In this document: piece after piece, positions 1 to 9,914 of the stretch
Position numbering within the stretch: position 1 is the stretch's first letter
How the letters are laid out: each line of letters begins with the position of its first letter
Source of the DNA: Zoogloea sp044344315
Lineage (GTDB): Bacteria > Pseudomonadota > Gammaproteobacteria > Burkholderiales > Rhodocyclaceae
DNA: 64,000 nucleotides
NCBI RefSeq assembly: GCF_044344315.1
Contig: NZ_JBIJDC010000010.1
Span: 1 to 64,000 of the forward strand
Reading direction: 5' to 3'
Program-made: the position numbers and the translations under genes
Notes under the pieces: model-generated
What the model saw: the letters and a program-made list of their open reading frames with translations, nothing else
Database searches by the model: none
Told to the model about the DNA's origin: nothing

Positions 1-1002
<1,002 letters not shown>

Positions 1003-1081
1003 AAAGCTTGCTCCATGGGGACCGTTAACGACCCACATATGGGCCCGCCCTTCTGACTTTCAAGCCCCTCGCTTCCAACTT

Positions 1082-2902
1082 ATGGAACGACTTCCACTGT
1101 CTTCCTCAATTCTCCCTGCTGCAAAGCCGTCCGAATCGGAGGCTGCACATGTCACCCAGACCAGCCCATCCCTGCGTCGCTTCCGCTTCGCAGTGTGGCT
1201 GGCCTTTGCCCTGCTCGCCTCGCTGATCGTCGGCGTGGCACTTTCCCTGATCCGCTTTGACCGGGAACAAGCCCTGCAGCGGGCCGAGTCCGAACTTCTG
1301 AGCCTGACCCGCGTACTCGAGGAGCACGTGGCACGCAGCTTTGGTGAAACCGAATCGGTCATTTCCGAGATTGCCGGTCACGTGGCCCAGCGAGGCGGCC
1401 TGGAAGCCTTTGGCGACCGGGAGCTTCAGGCCCTGCTGCGCCAGCGCGCCTCCAGCCTGCCCGAAGCCGACTACCTGTTTGTCGAGCGGGAAGACGGCAG
1501 CCTGGCCGCCGATTCAAATAACCTACCGGAGACCGCTCCGCCCACAGATCGCACGGGTGGCCATAAGCCGGCGATGCCCCAGCTACTGCGCGATGGCGTC
1601 GAGATTGGCAGCCCGACCCGCAGCCCGGCCAGCGGCCAGTGGGTAACGCCCCTCAGCCGGCAGATCTTCGATCCCTCGGGAAAATATCTCGGTACCGCCG
1701 GTGCAGCCATGAGCCACCGTTACTTCGAAGGGGTTTATCAGGAGCTGGACCTTGCCACCCGGGACACGATCCTGATCCTGCACGCGACCCGCGCCATCAC
1801 CCTCATCCGGCACCCCCAAGCCGAAGGACAGATAGGCTCCAGCGTTACCGACTCACCGGCCATCGGCGCTGATCTGCAACAGCGCAGCATGATCGTCACG
1901 GCATCTACGGTGGCAGACCCGGTGGAACGCATCACCGCCTACCGCCGCCTCGCCGACCGTCCGCTGATCGTTGCCACCAGCCGGCCGGTGGACAGCGCCC
2001 TGAGCGACTACTACGAACACCGTGACCGCATCCTCGCCGCCGCCGGCGTCATGCTGGCCCTGCTCGGCGCCCTTGCCGTCCTGCTGCACCGGGACACCAT
2101 GCGCCGGGACACGGAGCGTGCGGCCCTGGCCGAACTGAACGCCACCCTCGAACAAAGGGTGCTGCAGCGCACCGAGGAGCTCGAGCACTCCAACCGCGAG
2201 CTGCTCAGCTTCAGTTACTCGGTCTCCCACGACCTGCGTGCCCCCCTGCGTGCCATCAACGGCTTCTCCCACGCCCTGGCCGAGGACTACGGTGACCGCC
2301 TCGATGAAACCGGGCAGAGCTACCTGATACGCCTGCGCCGGGCCAGCCTGCGCATGGGCGAGCTGATCGACGAATTGCAGAAGCTCGCCAGCGTATCCCG
2401 CCACACCCTGCGCATCGAACACACCGACGTGAGCGCCATCGCCCATGAGATCCTCGATGAACTGGCCGCCACCAGCCCCGGGCGGGTCGTACAAAACCAC
2501 GTGGAGGCCGATCTGAGTGCCGACGCAGATCCTGTGCTGATCCGCAATGCCCTGCAGAACCTGCTGGCCAACGCCTGGAAGTTCACCCGTGACAGCCAAC
2601 CGGCCCTGATCCACGTGGGCGGACGCCCCCATGGCGATGAAAAGCTCTTCTACGTGACCGACAACGGTATCGGCTTCGACATGGCCCACGCCGCCAAGCT
2701 CTTCCAGCCTTTCCAGCAACTGCACCGGCGGGATGGCTTCGAGGGCTCGGGGATCGGGCTGGCCAGCGTACGCCGGGTGATCGAGCGCCACGGCGGCACG
2801 GTGTGGGCCGAGTCGTCACCGGGCACCGGCACGACCATGTTTTTCACGCTGCCCCGTAGCCCGGCGATGGTCCGCCGGCCCAGGGAAAAGCTCAACGCCT
2901 GA
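1082..2902 (+). CDS. Membrane sensor histidine kinase with periplasmic sensor region
   Basis: Inner-membrane sensor kinase of about 606 residues. TM1 lies at about 36-57 and TM2 at about 316-335, enclosing a periplasmic loop of roughly 260 residues typical of PDC/Cache-like ligand sensors. The kinase core follows: H-box SVSHDLRAPLRAI with the phospho-accepting histidine near 383, N-box NALQNLLANAWKF near 488-500, DNGIGFD near 527 and GSGIGLASV near 556. The H-box resembles phytochrome-type kinases. No receiver domain is fused and no response regulator is adjacent, so the partner is unknown. The frame is open back to 929, but that would overlap htpG; the ATG at 1082 directly before the TM1 region is preferred, although no strong ribosome site precedes it. 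The ligand cannot be read from sequence. Confidence 0.88.
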   Translation: MERLPLSSSILPAAKPSESEAAHVTQTSPSLRRFRFAVWLAFALLASLIVGVALSLIRFDREQALQRAESELLSLTRVLEEHVARSFGETESVISEIAGHVAQRGGLEAFGDRELQALLRQRASSLPEADYLFVEREDGSLAADSNNLPETAPPTDRTGGHKPAMPQLLRDGVEIGSPTRSPASGQWVTPLSRQIFDPSGKYLGTAGAAMSHRYFEGVYQELDLATRDTILILHATRAITLIRHPQAEGQIGSSVTDSPAIGADLQQRSMIVTASTVADPVERITAYRRLADRPLIVATSRPVDSALSDYYEHRDRILAAAGVMLALLGALAVLLHRDTMRRDTERAALAELNATLEQRVLQRTEELEHSNRELLSFSYSVSHDLRAPLRAINGFSHALAEDYGDRLDETGQSYLIRLRRASLRMGELIDELQKLASVSRHTLRIEHTDVSAIAHEILDELAATSPGRVVQNHVEADLSADADPVLIRNALQNLLANAWKFTRDSQPALIHVGGRPHGDEKLFYVTDNGIGFDMAHAAKLFQPFQQLHRRDGFEGSGIGLASVRRVIERHGGTVWAESSPGTGTTMFFTLPRSPAMVRRPREKLNA

Positions 2903-2914
2903 CGCGCTCAGCCC

Positions 2915-3466
2915 TTACACGTAGCGGATCTCGACCACCTCGATCTCGCGCAGGCCGGCCGGGCTGGCAAAGCGGATCACGTCGCCCTCCCGCGCCTTGA
3001 GCAAGGCCCTGGACAGGGGCGCGATCCAGCTGATGCGCCCCTCCGAGGCATTGGCCTCATCCACACCGACGATCTGGTAAGTCTGCTCGTCCGCCCCGTC
3101 GATGTCACAGACGGTCACCGTGGCACCAAAGAAGACCTGCTCGGTGTTCTCCTGCTCGGAGGGCGTCACGACCGTTGAATTCTCCAGGCGCTTGATCAGG
3201 AAGCGGATGCGCCGATCGATCTCGCGAAGGCGTTTCTTGCCGTAAATGTAGTCCCCATTCTCCGAGCGGTCGCCATTGGACGCAGCCCAGCGCACGGTTT
3301 CCACCAGTTGCGGGCGCTCATCCCGAACCAGGTTATCGAGTTCCATGCGCAGCACTTCGTAGCCCTTGCGGGTCATATAGTTGCGGGTACCGGGCGGCAA
3401 GCTCGGCACACCAGGCAGTGACTCTTCGTCGTCCTGGTCGTTTTCCTTCACGAAGGCCTTGTTCAC
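2915..3466 (-). CDS. greB: Transcription elongation factor GreB
   Basis: GreA/GreB-family factor that enters the RNA polymerase secondary channel and stimulates cleavage of backtracked transcripts. The core aligns well with GreB: AASNGDRSENGDYIYGKK and LREIDRRIRFLIKRLE in the coiled-coil tip, then an FKBP-like C-terminal domain ending VVEIRYV. The GTG at 3466 starts the peptide VNKAFVKEND, the usual beginning of betaproteobacterial GreB with an acidic leader, and GGAG lies nine bases upstream. The frame extends to a TTG at 3532 but that extension looks non-native. With the GTG start the product is about 183 residues. It is convergent with the upstream sensor kinase gene, 12 bases apart. Confidence 0.93.
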   Translation of the reverse strand: MNKAFVKENDQDDEESLPGVPSLPPGTRNYMTRKGYEVLRMELDNLVRDERPQLVETVRWAASNGDRSENGDYIYGKKRLREIDRRIRFLIKRLENSTVVTPSEQENTEQVFFGATVTVCDIDGADEQTYQIVGVDEANASEGRISWIAPLSRALLKAREGDVIRFASPAGLREIEVVEIRYV

Positions 3467-3570
3467 CCTGGCGAACTCCGAAGATGCAGATTGAGGGAGG
3501 CGAATGTTAGGGGCCACCCGCCGGGCTGGCAAGTTGCCGCGGCAGGTGGCCCCACTTGAGAATCAAAGCT

Positions 3571-3804
3571 TCAGTGGTAAATGGCTGGCTGGGTCATCAG
3601 GGTATCGTAATCGGCAATCCAGTTCTCGAAGTCATCCATTTCCGTCGCGGAAGCGCTCAACTCACGCAACTCCTGACGAAAACGGCGTGCTGCCTCGTCG
3701 CGAAAAAGCATCCCGACCCCTCGCCGTTTATCGATCACCTCGACCGCATCGACATTCGGGTAATCCACCACGTAAAGCACCGGATTGTTGAGCATGATGT
3801 TCAT
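3571..3804 (-). CDS. DUF3567 family protein
   Basis: Small protein of 77 residues matching DUF3567, a family of unknown function that I know only from Betaproteobacteria. Diagnostic features are the opening MNIMLNNPVLYVVDYP, the central EVIDKRRG segment, a helix rich in Arg and Glu, and the ending DTLMTQPAIYH. AGGAG lies seven bases before the ATG at 3804, so the start is secure. It sits upstream of greB on the same strand, with 104 bases between its stop and the greB start. No transmembrane segment is visible; it is probably cytosolic. The family is useful as a taxonomic marker here. Confidence 0.9.
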   Translation of the reverse strand: MNIMLNNPVLYVVDYPNVDAVEVIDKRRGVGMLFRDEAARRFRQELRELSASATEMDDFENWIADYDTLMTQPAIYH

Positions 3805-3962
3805 GGCCGTTCTCCTGATTGCTGGGTTTTACCGCGTGGGTACTATCGCTACTGCAGATGGGAACACAATGCACCACTTCAAGTTCCCCGCCAGCGTTGT
3901 ATTTCGACGGCCCCGCGCCTAAGATTCACGAGAGCCCATCGCCCGTCCGCACCCCATCAGGC

Positions 3963-4187
3963 ATGAATGACTGCATAGAACCCGACGCCGACGTAACCAG
4001 CCTGTCCTCTCGGCTGACTGCCCTGTCCACCGAGCATCGGGATCTCGACGCGGTCATCACCCAGATCTCCCATGCCCCGCCCCCCAACAGCGAGTTGCTG
4101 TTGCGGCGCCTGAAGAAACGCAAGCTCCTGCTCAAGGACCGAATCGCCCTGATCCAGCGCATGCTTGATCCGGACGTTCCCGCCTGA
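3963..4187 (+). CDS. DUF465 / YdcH-like small coiled-coil protein
   Basis: A 74-residue protein made almost entirely of two helices, with LSSRLTALSTEHRDLDAVI followed by a Lys/Arg/Leu-rich second helix containing RRLKKRKLLLKDRI. This layout matches the DUF465 (YdcH) family, whose function is not established. The start at 3963 gives the usual family length; the longer open frame from 3819 adds a non-helical stretch and is not favoured. The ribosome site is weak. It lies 33 bases upstream of metY on the same strand and could share its transcript. Confidence 0.78.
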   Translation: MNDCIEPDADVTSLSSRLTALSTEHRDLDAVITQISHAPPPNSELLLRRLKKRKLLLKDRIALIQRMLDPDVPA

Positions 4188-4220
4188 GTCCCCTTTTCAT
4201 CTCCCGCTTTTCGATAACGC

Positions 4221-5525
4221 ATGTCCATTCACCGTAACGCCGGGGCCGACACGCTCGCCCTGCACGCCGGCCAGACCCCCGACCCGGTGCATCACTCCCG
4301 CGCCACCCCGATCCACTTCACCACCAGCTACGTCTTCGAGGACACTGAGCAGGCCGCAGCCCTGTTCAATCAGGAGCGGGCCGGGCACGTCTATTCGCGC
4401 ATCTCCAACCCCACCAATGCGGTCCTGGAAGAGCGCATTGCCGCCCTCGACGGTGGCGTGGGCGCCATCGCCTGCGCCAGCGGTCAGGCCGCCCTGATGC
4501 TGGCCATCACCACGCTGATGGGCAACGGCGGACACATCGTGGCCTCGCGCTCCCTCTACGGTGGCTCCCACAACCTGCTGGGCTATACCCTGCCCCGCTT
4601 CGGCATCCACACCACCTTCGTGCCGGCCGGTGACCACCAGGCGTGGCGTGACGCGATCCGCCCGGAGACCCGCCTGTTTTTCGGCGAATCCATCGGCAAC
4701 CCCGGCCTCGAGGTGCTCGACATTCCGGCCATCTCGGCCATTGCCCACGACGCTCGTGTGCCGCTGCTGGTGGATGCCACCCTGGCCACACCAGTCTTGC
4801 AATGCCCTCTCGATCTCGGTGCCGATCTGGTCATGCACTCCGCCACCAAATACCTGGGAGGCCATGGCGTGGCCATCGGCGGTCTGCTGGTAGATGGCGG
4901 CAGCTTCGACTGGGAAGGCTCCGGCGGCAACTTTCCGACCCTGACCGAGCCCTATGACGGCTTTCACGGCATGGACTTCGCCGAAGAGTCGCCGATCGCC
5001 GCCTTCCTGCTGCGGGCGCGTCGCGAAGGCCTGCGCGATTTTGGCGCCTGCCTGTCGCCCATGAATGCCTTCCAGATCCTGCAGGGCATGGAAACCCTCG
5101 GACTGCGCATGGAACGTCACGTGGCTAATGCACGCCAGCTGGTGGCCCATCTGGTCAGGCACCCGCTGGTCGAGTCGGTGTCCTGGCCCGAGCTCGACAG
5201 CCATCCCGACCACGCCCTGGCTGCCCGCCTGCTACCCAAGGGTTGCGGTGGCGTGTTCAGCTTCAGCCTCAAGGGCGGGCGCAAGGGCGGCACCGCCTTC
5301 ATCGAAGGACTGCGCCTGTTCTCCCATCTGGCCAACGTGGGGGATGCCAAATCCCTGGCCATTCACCCGGCCAGCACCACCCACTTCCGCATGTCACCGG
5401 AGGCCCTGCGGGCGGCGGGCATCACGGAAGGCACGATCCGCCTGTCCGCCGGACTGGAAACCGCTGCCGATTTGATCGAAGACCTGGACCGTGGCCTTTA
5501 CGCCGCCCAGAAAGCCACCGCCTGA
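4221..5525 (+). CDS. metY: O-acetylhomoserine sulfhydrylase-type PLP enzyme
   Basis: Cys/Met-metabolism PLP enzyme of 434 residues, the length usual for O-acetylhomoserine aminocarboxypropyltransferase rather than the shorter cystathionine enzymes of about 385-400. It would make homocysteine from O-acetyl- (or O-succinyl-) homoserine and sulfide. The PLP-binding lysine is Lys210 within HSATKYLGGHG. Other family blocks are VYSRISNPTNAVLEERIA near the N-terminus, ACASGQAALMLAI, SLYGGSHNLLGYTLPRFGI, and HPASTTHFRMSPE near the C-terminus. Substrate preference (acetyl versus succinyl) cannot be fixed from sequence. The stop is 11 bases before the hydrolase that follows, which suggests one operon. 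Confidence 0.9.
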   Translation: MSIHRNAGADTLALHAGQTPDPVHHSRATPIHFTTSYVFEDTEQAAALFNQERAGHVYSRISNPTNAVLEERIAALDGGVGAIACASGQAALMLAITTLMGNGGHIVASRSLYGGSHNLLGYTLPRFGIHTTFVPAGDHQAWRDAIRPETRLFFGESIGNPGLEVLDIPAISAIAHDARVPLLVDATLATPVLQCPLDLGADLVMHSATKYLGGHGVAIGGLLVDGGSFDWEGSGGNFPTLTEPYDGFHGMDFAEESPIAAFLLRARREGLRDFGACLSPMNAFQILQGMETLGLRMERHVANARQLVAHLVRHPLVESVSWPELDSHPDHALAARLLPKGCGGVFSFSLKGGRKGGTAFIEGLRLFSHLANVGDAKSLAIHPASTTHFRMSPEALRAAGITEGTIRLSAGLETAADLIEDLDRGLYAAQKATA

Positions 5526-5536
5526 GCCCCCAACCG

Positions 5537-6358
5537 ATGAAACACAGCCTTCCCATCTACCACTACACCGGTGGCCGCAAGACCGAAGCGGGCCGCCCCA
5601 CGATCCTCTTCATTCACGGTGCCGGACACGATCACAGCGTGTGGACGCTGCAGAGCCGTCACTTCGCCTCCCATGGCTGGAACGTGATCGCCCCCGACCT
5701 CCCCGGCCACGGCCGCTCTGCCGGCCCACAACTGGGCAGCATCGAAGCCCTGGCGGAGTGGACGGTGGACTTCGCAGCCGGACTTGGCCTCGGTGGGGTC
5801 GCCCTGGCCGGCCACAGCATGGGGTCACTCATTGCCCTGGAGGCCGCAGCCCGCGCTCCCGAGCGAATCAGCCACCTCATGCTTATCGGCTCGGTCTTCC
5901 CCATGCCAGTGGCTGCGCCCCTGCTGGACGCGACCCTCTCGAACCGGGACAAGGCCCACGCCATGATCAACCAGTGGTCCTATGCTCCCCGCGCCCAGCT
6001 CGGCGCAAGCAGCATTCCCGGCATCAACCTGACGGCGCTCAATGAACGACTTATGCAACGCCAGGCTGCCGGTGTACTGCACCGGGACATGGCCGCCTGC
6101 AATGCCTACACCGGTGGATTCGACGCCGCCGCGCGGGTAGCCTGCCCCACACTGCTGCTGAGTGCCGCCCTTGATCGCATGACCCCGCCTAAGGCCACCG
6201 CGCCGCTGGCGGCTGCGTTTGCGGACACCACCACGGTTCGTAAAGCCATCATTCCCGACGCCGGTCACGCCATGATGTCGGAAGCACCCGGTGCCGTGCT
6301 CGACGCCCTATGGAACTTTGTCGGTGCTTTCCCCTCTTCCGCTCAGGTGCCGCGATGA
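5537..6358 (+). CDS. Alpha/beta hydrolase
   Basis: Cytosolic alpha/beta-fold hydrolase of 273 residues. The oxyanion-region motif ILFIHGAGHDHSVW is near residues 24-37, APDLPGHGRSAG follows, and the nucleophile elbow is GHSMGS with Ser94. The late LDRMTPP segment supplies the probable acid and DAGHAMM the catalytic His. The natural substrate is unknown. It follows metY with an 11-base gap. Because metY and a hydrolase are adjacent, a homoserine-ester or thioester role is possible, but it lacks clear features of homoserine acetyltransferase (MetX). The start is the ATG at 5537, in line with the fold. Confidence 0.85.
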   Translation: MKHSLPIYHYTGGRKTEAGRPTILFIHGAGHDHSVWTLQSRHFASHGWNVIAPDLPGHGRSAGPQLGSIEALAEWTVDFAAGLGLGGVALAGHSMGSLIALEAAARAPERISHLMLIGSVFPMPVAAPLLDATLSNRDKAHAMINQWSYAPRAQLGASSIPGINLTALNERLMQRQAAGVLHRDMAACNAYTGGFDAAARVACPTLLLSAALDRMTPPKATAPLAAAFADTTTVRKAIIPDAGHAMMSEAPGAVLDALWNFVGAFPSSAQVPR

Positions 6359-6413
6359 TCTGATCCTGCCCTGCCAGCCATCCCCATCCAAAAAACGATA
6401 ACGGAGACAAACC

Positions 6414-7208
6414 ATGGCTCAGCAACCCACCCCCGCAGACGAACAAGCCGGCGCCGGATTACCCTTCCCAACTATCCGCAACATTGGATTCGGCGCCCCC
6501 TTTCGCTGGATCGCCCGCGGTTTCTCCGACCTCAAGGCCTGCCCGACAGCCAGCCTGTTCTACGGCTTCTGTTTTACTGCCATGGGCTTACTGGTCACCT
6601 TCGTGTTTGAACACGCCTACCAGTACACCTCGGCAGTCACCACCGGCTTCCTGCTCCTGGCCCCGTTTTTTGCGATGGGCCTCTACGAACTGTCGCGCCG
6701 ACGGGAGCTGGGGCAGGCATGCGCCCTGGTGCCAACGCTTACGGTGTGGCGCCGCAATGCCGGCAACATCGCGGTCTTTGCCGCCGTCCTGACCGTCATC
6801 TTCCTGATCTGGGCGCGCGCCTCGCTGGTCGTCTTCGCCATCTTCTACACCCGCGAGATGCCCAACCTCAGCGGTTTCCTGACCCAGGTCCTGAGTATGG
6901 AAAACCTGGAATTCCTGCTGGTTTACTGCGGGGTCGGTTTCATCTTCGCGCTACTGGTCTTCGCCGTCAGCGTCGTCTCCATCCCGCTGATGCTGGACCG
7001 TAACCAGGATGCCGTCACCTCGATGCTGGCCAGCATCAGGGCGCTTGCCGAAAATCCGCTACCGCTGCTGGTGTGGGCCGCCCTGATCGTCGGTCTCACC
7101 CTGCTGGGCTTCATGAGCTTCCACATCGGTCTGGCTGTGCTCATGCCAGTGGTCGGGCACGCTACCTGGCACGCCTACCGGGATCTGGTCGAGCCCCTGA
7201 AAACCTAG
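6414..7208 (+). CDS. DUF2189 integral membrane protein
   Basis: A 264-residue inner-membrane protein with about six hydrophobic segments (for example around 48-66, 75-95, 122-148 and 168-192) after a soluble N-terminus. The layout, including the N-terminal WIARGFSDLKACPTASLFYG block and PFFAMGLYELSRRRELGQ, is that of DUF2189. GGAG seven bases upstream fixes the ATG at 6414. The function of the family is not known. The gene ends inside a CTAG tetranucleotide that also contains the stop of the convergent EamA gene, so the two coding regions overlap by four bases. Confidence 0.85.
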   Translation: MAQQPTPADEQAGAGLPFPTIRNIGFGAPFRWIARGFSDLKACPTASLFYGFCFTAMGLLVTFVFEHAYQYTSAVTTGFLLLAPFFAMGLYELSRRRELGQACALVPTLTVWRRNAGNIAVFAAVLTVIFLIWARASLVVFAIFYTREMPNLSGFLTQVLSMENLEFLLVYCGVGFIFALLVFAVSVVSIPLMLDRNQDAVTSMLASIRALAENPLPLLVWAALIVGLTLLGFMSFHIGLAVLMPVVGHATWHAYRDLVEPLKT

Positions 7209-8065
7209 GCCCGGCTGCGGGCCAGCGCTATCACCGCAGTCAACACGATCACACCCCCCGCGACCTGGATGAGCGTCACCGACTCATCCAGGAAAAGAGC
7301 GGCGAGAACAAAGGTCACCACCGGCTCCAGCGTCGACAGGGTTGCCGCATCGGAAGCCCCCAGGCGCTTCATGCCCGCAAAGAAGCCGACCATGGCCAGC
7401 ACCGTGGACACCAGCGCAATCGCCAGCACACTGCTCCAACCGGCGAGGGACGCGGGAAATCGCGGCGACTCCAGCACCACGCCCAGGCCAAAGACCACTG
7501 CCGCCGCCAGCATCACCACCGTGGCCGCCCCGAGGGGCTCCTCTTCCCGCAGGACCCGGCTGCCTACGAGGATGTACACCGAGTAGATCAGCGCGGCCGC
7601 CACCCCCAGAGCGATTCCCAGGGCGCTTCCGCCCAGGCCGGACCCGATGGTGAGGCCGGTACCCAGCAGCGCCGCCAGCACCGCAGCGGCCCGCAAGGGG
7701 GTCATGCGCTCCCCCAGGAACATCACGCCAATGAGCGTGACGAGAAAGGGATAGAGATACAGCAGCAGAGCTACCAGACCGGCGGAGGCATGATTGAGGG
7801 CCAGGAAGAAACACAGGGACTGGCCCACGTATCCCACGCCCCCCATCAGCACCAGTACCATCCGGTTGCGCCCATGGGGCCAGGAGCGCCGGGTCACCAC
7901 CATCACTAGGGCCATCACCACGCCAGCGATCAGAAAGCGCAGGAAGAGCAGCGCCGACACCTCGACACCGTCCGCCAAGGCAAAGCGGGCGAAAATTGCC
8001 ATGGCGCCAAAGGAAGCCGCTGACAGCGCCACCAGCCCAGCCCCCAACATGCGTGAATCCGCCAT
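7205..8065 (-). CDS. EamA/DMT-family transporter
   Basis: Drug/metabolite transporter of 286 residues with ten predicted helices arranged as two repeats of an EamA domain. Recognisable pieces are AASFGAMAIFARFALADG at the start of repeat one, LYLYPFLVTLIGVMFLGERM, and LSTLEPVVTFVLAALFLDE in repeat two. The exported substrate is unknown. The frame runs on to 8818, but GGAGG six bases before the ATG at 8065 marks the real start. It is convergent with the DUF2189 gene and divergent from the SIMPL gene at 8237; the 171 bases between the two starts probably hold both promoters. Confidence 0.88.
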   Translation of the reverse strand: MADSRMLGAGLVALSAASFGAMAIFARFALADGVEVSALLFLRFLIAGVVMALVMVVTRRSWPHGRNRMVLVLMGGVGYVGQSLCFFLALNHASAGLVALLLYLYPFLVTLIGVMFLGERMTPLRAAAVLAALLGTGLTIGSGLGGSALGIALGVAAALIYSVYILVGSRVLREEEPLGAATVVMLAAAVVFGLGVVLESPRFPASLAGWSSVLAIALVSTVLAMVGFFAGMKRLGASDAATLSTLEPVVTFVLAALFLDESVTLIQVAGGVIVLTAVIALARSRA

Positions 8066-8236
8066 CACCAGCCTCCGGGCCCAAGCCCGCGCAAAAGGGG
8101 CCGATGCTGCCGTCCGCATCGCCGCGGGCCAACGCCAACTGTCTGCGTCACTTCCGGAGGCTTGCATCCCTTGCACGCTTGGCCAGAATGTCGGGGCCAT
8201 GCTCCAATGCACTCCTGCATTCTGAATGAGGCTTCC

Positions 8237-8950
8237 ATGACCCTTCGCCTGATCCGGCCCCTGGCGCTGCTCGCCGTCGGCTTCGCCCTTCCCCATGCCC
8301 AAGCCGCGGACACCCCCGCCACGCCGGCCCTGCCCACCGCTGACATCTCCGTTGAGAGCAGCCGCAGCGCGCCGAACGACCTGTTCCGCGCCCAGGTTTA
8401 TGCCGAGGCCACCGACGCCAACCCGGGCGAAGTGGCCCGCAAGGTGAATACCATCGTGACCCAGGCCATCCAGACTGCCCGAGGCGTACCCGCAGTCAAG
8501 GTCCGCTCGGCGGGCAATTCGACCTACCCGGTCTATGGCAAGACCGGTCGCAGCATCGAGGCTTGGCGCATGCGCTCCACCCTGGCCCTTGAAAGCAGTG
8601 ACGCCGCAGCCCTGTCGGAACTCCTCGGCAAGCTGCAGCAAAGCATGGCGGTGGCGGGGCTGAGTGCCGCCCCCTCGCCCGACACCTGGAAGAAGATCGA
8701 GGACGAAGCCATTGCCGACGCCCTCGGCGCCTTTGAAGGGCGTGCCCGCCTGGTTGCCGGCAGCCTGAAGAAGAAGTGGAAGATCAAACACCTGAGCATC
8801 AACACCGGCGGCATGCAACCCAAACAGGCGATGCCATACATGCGCGCCTCTGCCATGATGGCCGAAGCCGCCCCCCCACCGGCCCCCATCGAGGCCGGCG
8901 ACAGCCCGGTGACAGTCAATGTCAGCGGTCAGATCGAGCTGCTTGAATGA
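8237..8950 (+). CDS. SIMPL (DUF541) domain periplasmic protein
   Basis: Exported protein of 237 residues. A signal peptide runs to the AQA-A boundary near residue 23. The mature part fits the SIMPL/DUF541 family: an N-terminal ISVESSRSAPNDLFRAQVYAEA strand region and a C-terminal helix-strand block containing FEGRARLVAGSLKKKWKIK and ending VNVSGQIELLE. The family is periplasmic and has been linked to stress or envelope functions without a defined mechanism. GAGG six bases before 8237 supports the start. The stop overlaps the dtd start by four bases (ATGA), so translation is probably coupled. Confidence 0.84.
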   Translation: MTLRLIRPLALLAVGFALPHAQAADTPATPALPTADISVESSRSAPNDLFRAQVYAEATDANPGEVARKVNTIVTQAIQTARGVPAVKVRSAGNSTYPVYGKTGRSIEAWRMRSTLALESSDAAALSELLGKLQQSMAVAGLSAAPSPDTWKKIEDEAIADALGAFEGRARLVAGSLKKKWKIKHLSINTGGMQPKQAMPYMRASAMMAEAAPPPAPIEAGDSPVTVNVSGQIELLE

Positions 8951-9384
8951 TCGCCCTGATCCAGCGCGTGCTCGAAGCCCGCGTCAGTGTGGCCGGGCAG
9001 ACTGTGGGGGAGATCGGCCCGGGCCTGCTGGCCCTGGTGGCAGTGGAAAAGGCTGACCAATCGGCCAACGCAGCGCGCATGGTGGAACGCCTCCTGGGTT
9101 ATCGGGTGTTCTCGGACGACGCGGGGAAGATGAACCGCTCCCTCACCGATACCGGGGGCGGGCTGCTGCTCGTATCCCAGTTCACCCTCGCAGCCGATAC
9201 GGCCAAGGGCACCCGCCCGAGCTTCACGCCCGCGGCCGCCCCGGCCGACGCCGAGCGCCTCTTCAACGAGCTCGTCACCCTCGCCCGCCAGCGCCACCCC
9301 GTGGTGGCCACCGGCGAGTTCGGTGCCGCGATGACGGTTTCACTGGTAAATCATGGCCCGGTCACCCTTCGGCTCACGGCCTGA
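8947..9384 (+). CDS. dtd: D-aminoacyl-tRNA deacylase
   Basis: Removes D-amino acids (and glycine mischarged on tRNA-Ala) from tRNA in the cytosol, a proofreading step of translation. At 145 residues it has the standard Dtd length. The two signature motifs are present: LLLVSQFTLAADTAKG (the SQxxL active site) and LVNHGPVTLRLTA (the Gly-cisPro motif). It overlaps the SIMPL gene by four bases at its start and the NlpC/P60 gene by 32 bases at its end, so the three form one compact operon. Confidence 0.95.
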   Translation: MIALIQRVLEARVSVAGQTVGEIGPGLLALVAVEKADQSANAARMVERLLGYRVFSDDAGKMNRSLTDTGGGLLLVSQFTLAADTAKGTRPSFTPAAAPADAERLFNELVTLARQRHPVVATGEFGAAMTVSLVNHGPVTLRLTA

Positions 9385-9895
9385 GCGCTGGGCTGCCGTG
9401 GTGCTGGTGGCGGTCCTGGCCGGCTGCAGCCAGACACCCCCGCGCCCAAGCGGGCCACCCACCGTCCGTACGGTGCCACCGGCAGGCGGCTGGTTCGCCC
9501 TGCCGAGCCACGACCACGCCCAGGAGGTCGTGCTCTATGCACTCGGACTGCTCGACACGGGTTACCGCTTCGGCGGCAAGAACCCGGAGGCCGGGCTGGA
9601 CTGCAGCGGCATGGTGAGCTACATCGTCGAGCAGGTCAGCGGCCGCAAGCTGCCCTACAACGCGGCCGGTATCGCCGAGCGCACCCGCCCCGTAGCCACC
9701 CAGGCACTCCGCCCCGGCGATCTGGTGTTCTTCAACACCCTGGGCCGGGCCTATTCGCACATGGGCATCTACATGGGAGACGGCAAGTTCATCCATGCCC
9801 CCAGCAGCAAGGGCAAGGTGCGGGTAGACCGCCTGGACAGCCGCTATTTCTCCGAGCGCTTCGAGGGCGCCCGGACGCTGTTGCCGGACGGATGA
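9353..9895 (+). CDS. NlpC/P60 family lipoprotein peptidase
   Basis: Probable cell-wall endopeptidase of 180 residues anchored as a lipoprotein. A basic N-terminus and hydrophobic stretch lead to the lipobox LAGC (Cys25). The papain-like NlpC/P60 domain follows, with catalytic Cys84 in LDCSGM, His136 in YSHMGIY and a third polar residue at His148 in KFIHAPS. It would cut peptide stems in the periplasm. The start codon lies inside the end of dtd, in another frame. A shorter start is unlikely because the signal would be lost. Confidence 0.9.
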   Translation: MARSPFGSRPERWAAVVLVAVLAGCSQTPPRPSGPPTVRTVPPAGGWFALPSHDHAQEVVLYALGLLDTGYRFGGKNPEAGLDCSGMVSYIVEQVSGRKLPYNAAGIAERTRPVATQALRPGDLVFFNTLGRAYSHMGIYMGDGKFIHAPSSKGKVRVDRLDSRYFSERFEGARTLLPDG

Positions 9896-9914
9896 ACCCC
9901 TCCGGCAACAGGGA